The position numbers and the translations under genes were made by a program. The notes below the pieces were generated by a model. The model was not told the origin of the DNA. It was given only the letters and a program-made list of their open reading frames with translations, and ran no database searches. Below are positions 4,768 through 6,136 of a stretch of DNA of 6,136 nt, one piece after another (within the stretch, counting starts at the first letter, position 1; each line of letters starts with the position of its first letter). Source of the stretch: Sulfurovum sp. (GTDB taxonomy: Bacteria > Campylobacterota > Campylobacteria > Campylobacterales > Sulfurovaceae); the NCBI GenBank assembly GCA_015661535.1, contig DQVY01000158.1, positions 1 to 6,136 on the forward strand, given 5' to 3'.

Positions 4768-5547
4768 TTATCTAAACGTAGTTCCGCCATCTACAACCAA
4801 TGTTTGTCCTGTGATCCATGAGGCTTCGTCTGTACATAAGAAGTATACTGAACCGGCTAAATCTTCCGGGCTTCCCATGCGGTTTACAGCAGAACGTTTA
4901 ATGGTTTCTGCTTTTACTTCTTCATAGTTGGTAAAGGCTTTTAATGCATCAGTGTCGATAGGTCCGCCAGATACGGCATTGACTCTGATGCCCATATCGC
5001 CAAGTTCAACAGCAGCGTAACGGCTCATGGCTTCTACCGCTGCTTTGTTGGTACCGTGGCCGGCATAGTTGTCTATGTAGATAAGGTTACCGGTTGATGA
5101 AAGTGTCACAATGGCACCACCACCCACTTTTTCCATACGTACAGCTGCTTCTTGTGAACCACGTACAAAGGCACCTACGGTTGCTGTATATATGTTTTGT
5201 AAACCTTTGGCCGGACGGAGTTTCATGAACTTACCGTAACCACCCACGACCGGACGGCCGTAGATCATGGCATTGGAAACAAAGAAGTCTATGCGGTCAA
5301 AGTCTTCATCGATAGCAAGAAAGAGCGGTTTGAATTCATCTAGTTCCAAGATGTTAAGAGGGTAGGCTTTGACTTTTACACCATACTTACTCTCTAAGTC
5401 TGCTGCGATCTCATCTGCGATCTCTTTGTTAGAGTTGTACGTAAAAGCAATGTTCACGCCATTTTGTGCAAATTTCTCTGCGATTGCTTTACCGATACCT
5501 TTGGTTGCACCGGTGATAACCAGTGTCTTACCTTTCATATTTGACAT
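4768..5547 (-). CDS. fabL: FabL-type NAD(P)H enoyl-ACP reductase, divergent SDR
   Basis: This short-chain dehydrogenase/reductase probably reduces enoyl-ACP in the last step of fatty-acid elongation. In its 259 residues the cofactor motif TGATKGIG is at 12-19, SNAM replaces NNAG at 91-94, serines lie at 150-151, and the catalytic pair is Tyr161-x6-Lys168. The x6 spacing marks FabI/FabL enoyl reductases; ordinary SDRs have YxxxK. The stretch NAVSGGPIDTDALKAF (190-205) and the end GQTLVVDGG (247-255) closely match my memory of Bacillus subtilis FabL. The usual SDR tetrad Asn before GxF is Ala122, also consistent with an enoyl reductase. Residues about 98-120 look longer and different from FabL. 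The start at 5547 is three bases after the dapA stop; GGAG inside dapA lies eight bases upstream, so translation is probably coupled. The H. pylori neighbour of dapA is annotated as a hydroxysteroid dehydrogenase-like SDR, so another substrate remains possible. Confidence 0.8.
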   Translation of the reverse strand: MSNMKGKTLVITGATKGIGKAIAEKFAQNGVNIAFTYNSNKEIADEIAADLESKYGVKVKAYPLNILELDEFKPLFLAIDEDFDRIDFFVSNAMIYGRPVVGGYGKFMKLRPAKGLQNIYTATVGAFVRGSQEAAVRMEKVGGGAIVTLSSTGNLIYIDNYAGHGTNKAAVEAMSRYAAVELGDMGIRVNAVSGGPIDTDALKAFTNYEEVKAETIKRSAVNRMGSPEDLAGSVYFLCTDEASWITGQTLVVDGGTTFR

Positions 5548-5550
5548 ATG

Positions 5551-6136
5551 TTACGCTCCTACTATTTTGTATTTTTTCATAACAGCTTCAATATGTTTCA
5601 TATTTTCAGCACTGGGCGCGACAAGAGGAAGTCTATACTCAAGTGTCTCGGTTAGACCTGCAATGTACATAGCGGCTTTGATGGGAATAGGGTTAGACTC
5701 ACAGAACATGACCTTGTTCAGATCGTAAAGGTCATCGTTGATGGCTTTAGAGGTTTTAAAGTCACCATTGAGTGCTGCATGTGCAAGCTCTGCTTTCATG
5801 TCCGGTACAAGGTTGGCCGTCACAGAAGTGATCCCTTTTCCTCCACTTGCCAGGAGCGGGAAGTCAATGGCATCATCACCGGAGAAGACATAAAGGTCAG
5901 GTACTTTGGCTAAAAGTTCAACTGTTCTTTCAATAGACCCTGTGGCTTCTTTGATACCCATGATATTTTCAACATCATCAAAAAGTCTTTTCACTGTGTC
6001 CGGCAAGATGTCAACCCCTGTACGTCCTGGTACATTGTAAAGCATAAAAGGTACTTTTACTGCTGATGCAATGGCTTTGTAGTGTTGGTAAAGGCCTTCC
6101 TGGCTTGGTTTGTTGTAGTAAGGGCTTACAGAAAAG
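5551..6136 (-). CDS. dapA: 4-hydroxy-tetrahydrodipicolinate synthase, 5' part outside window
   Basis: DapA condenses pyruvate with aspartate semialdehyde, the first step specific to the diaminopimelate/lysine pathway, which also feeds peptidoglycan. The window holds the last 194 residues; the family is about 290-300 long, so roughly the first 100, including the paired threonines of the active site, lie beyond 6136. What is visible is diagnostic: VSPYYNKPSQEGLYQHY near the cut end, MLYNVPGRTG with the proton-relay Tyr and substrate-binding Arg, GIKEATG 29 residues after that Tyr with the Schiff-base Lys, and GDDAIDFPLLASGGKGITS. The ATG at 6045 is an internal Met, not the start, because the conserved sequence continues upstream in frame to the window edge. 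The stop (5551-5553) is three bases from the next gene's ATG, so the two form an operon. No break or missing key residue is seen in the visible part. Confidence 0.95.
   Translation of the reverse strand, partial: FSVSPYYNKPSQEGLYQHYKAIASAVKVPFMLYNVPGRTGVDILPDTVKRLFDDVENIMGIKEATGSIERTVELLAKVPDLYVFSGDDAIDFPLLASGGKGITSVTANLVPDMKAELAHAALNGDFKTSKAINDDLYDLNKVMFCESNPIPIKAAMYIAGLTETLEYRLPLVAPSAENMKHIEAVMKKYKIVGA
5556..5561 (-). promoter_or_regulatory. Ribosome binding site of the FabL-like gene, inside dapA
   Basis: TAGGAG on the minus strand overlaps the last dapA codons and ends eight bases before the ATG at 5547. It favours that start over the fourth codon ATG at 5538, which would be 17 bases away, and implies translational coupling with dapA. 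Confidence 0.7.

Overview
The window looks like a chromosomal piece of a Campylobacterota (Epsilonproteobacteria) genome, most likely from a free-living sulfur-oxidiser of the Sulfurovum/Sulfurimonas type. Three things point there: the order dapA - FabL-like reductase - pgsA, which as I recall also occurs in Helicobacter pylori around HP1013-HP1016; promoters built on a TATAAT or TAAAAT -10 box with T-rich upstream DNA and no clear -35 box; and a single-PDZ RseP of about 350 residues. The genus is inference and was not checked by any search. All genes but one lie on the minus strand.

Reading along the minus strand from the high-coordinate end, the window opens inside dapA (5551-6136, 5' part missing; lysine and peptidoglycan precursor synthesis). 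Next comes a FabL-type enoyl-ACP reductase/SDR (4768-5547), three bases after the dapA stop and with its ribosome binding site inside dapA, so the two are almost certainly co-transcribed and coupled. A 123-bp gap follows that holds three inverted repeats, one of them in a GC-rich patch. Then come pgsA (4081-4644; phosphatidylglycerophosphate synthase) and, after 105 bp carrying a near-consensus extended -10 promoter, a large acidic outer-membrane porin (2539-3975).

The 182 bp downstream of the porin (2357-2538) hold a hairpin and a 70-base tract with no G in the porin transcript, but no convincing gene. On the plus strand, 1193-2356 encodes a 387-residue protein I do not recognise: an acidic N-terminus, helical charged regions and two transmembrane segments. 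It is transcribed divergently from rseP (28-1080; site-2 intramembrane metalloprotease), and the two share a 112-bp intergenic region with a promoter facing each way.

The five recognised genes all serve the cell envelope: peptidoglycan/lysine precursor (DapA), fatty acids (FabL-like), anionic phospholipid (PgsA), outer-membrane permeability (porin) and membrane-protein proteolysis (RseP). pgsA and rseP are, as I recall, neighbours in some relatives such as Campylobacter jejuni; here the porin and the unknown membrane protein lie between them. I see no CRISPR array, tRNA, rRNA, complete insertion sequence or obvious new defence system. The main unknowns are the 387-residue protein and the palindromic elements upstream of pgsA.
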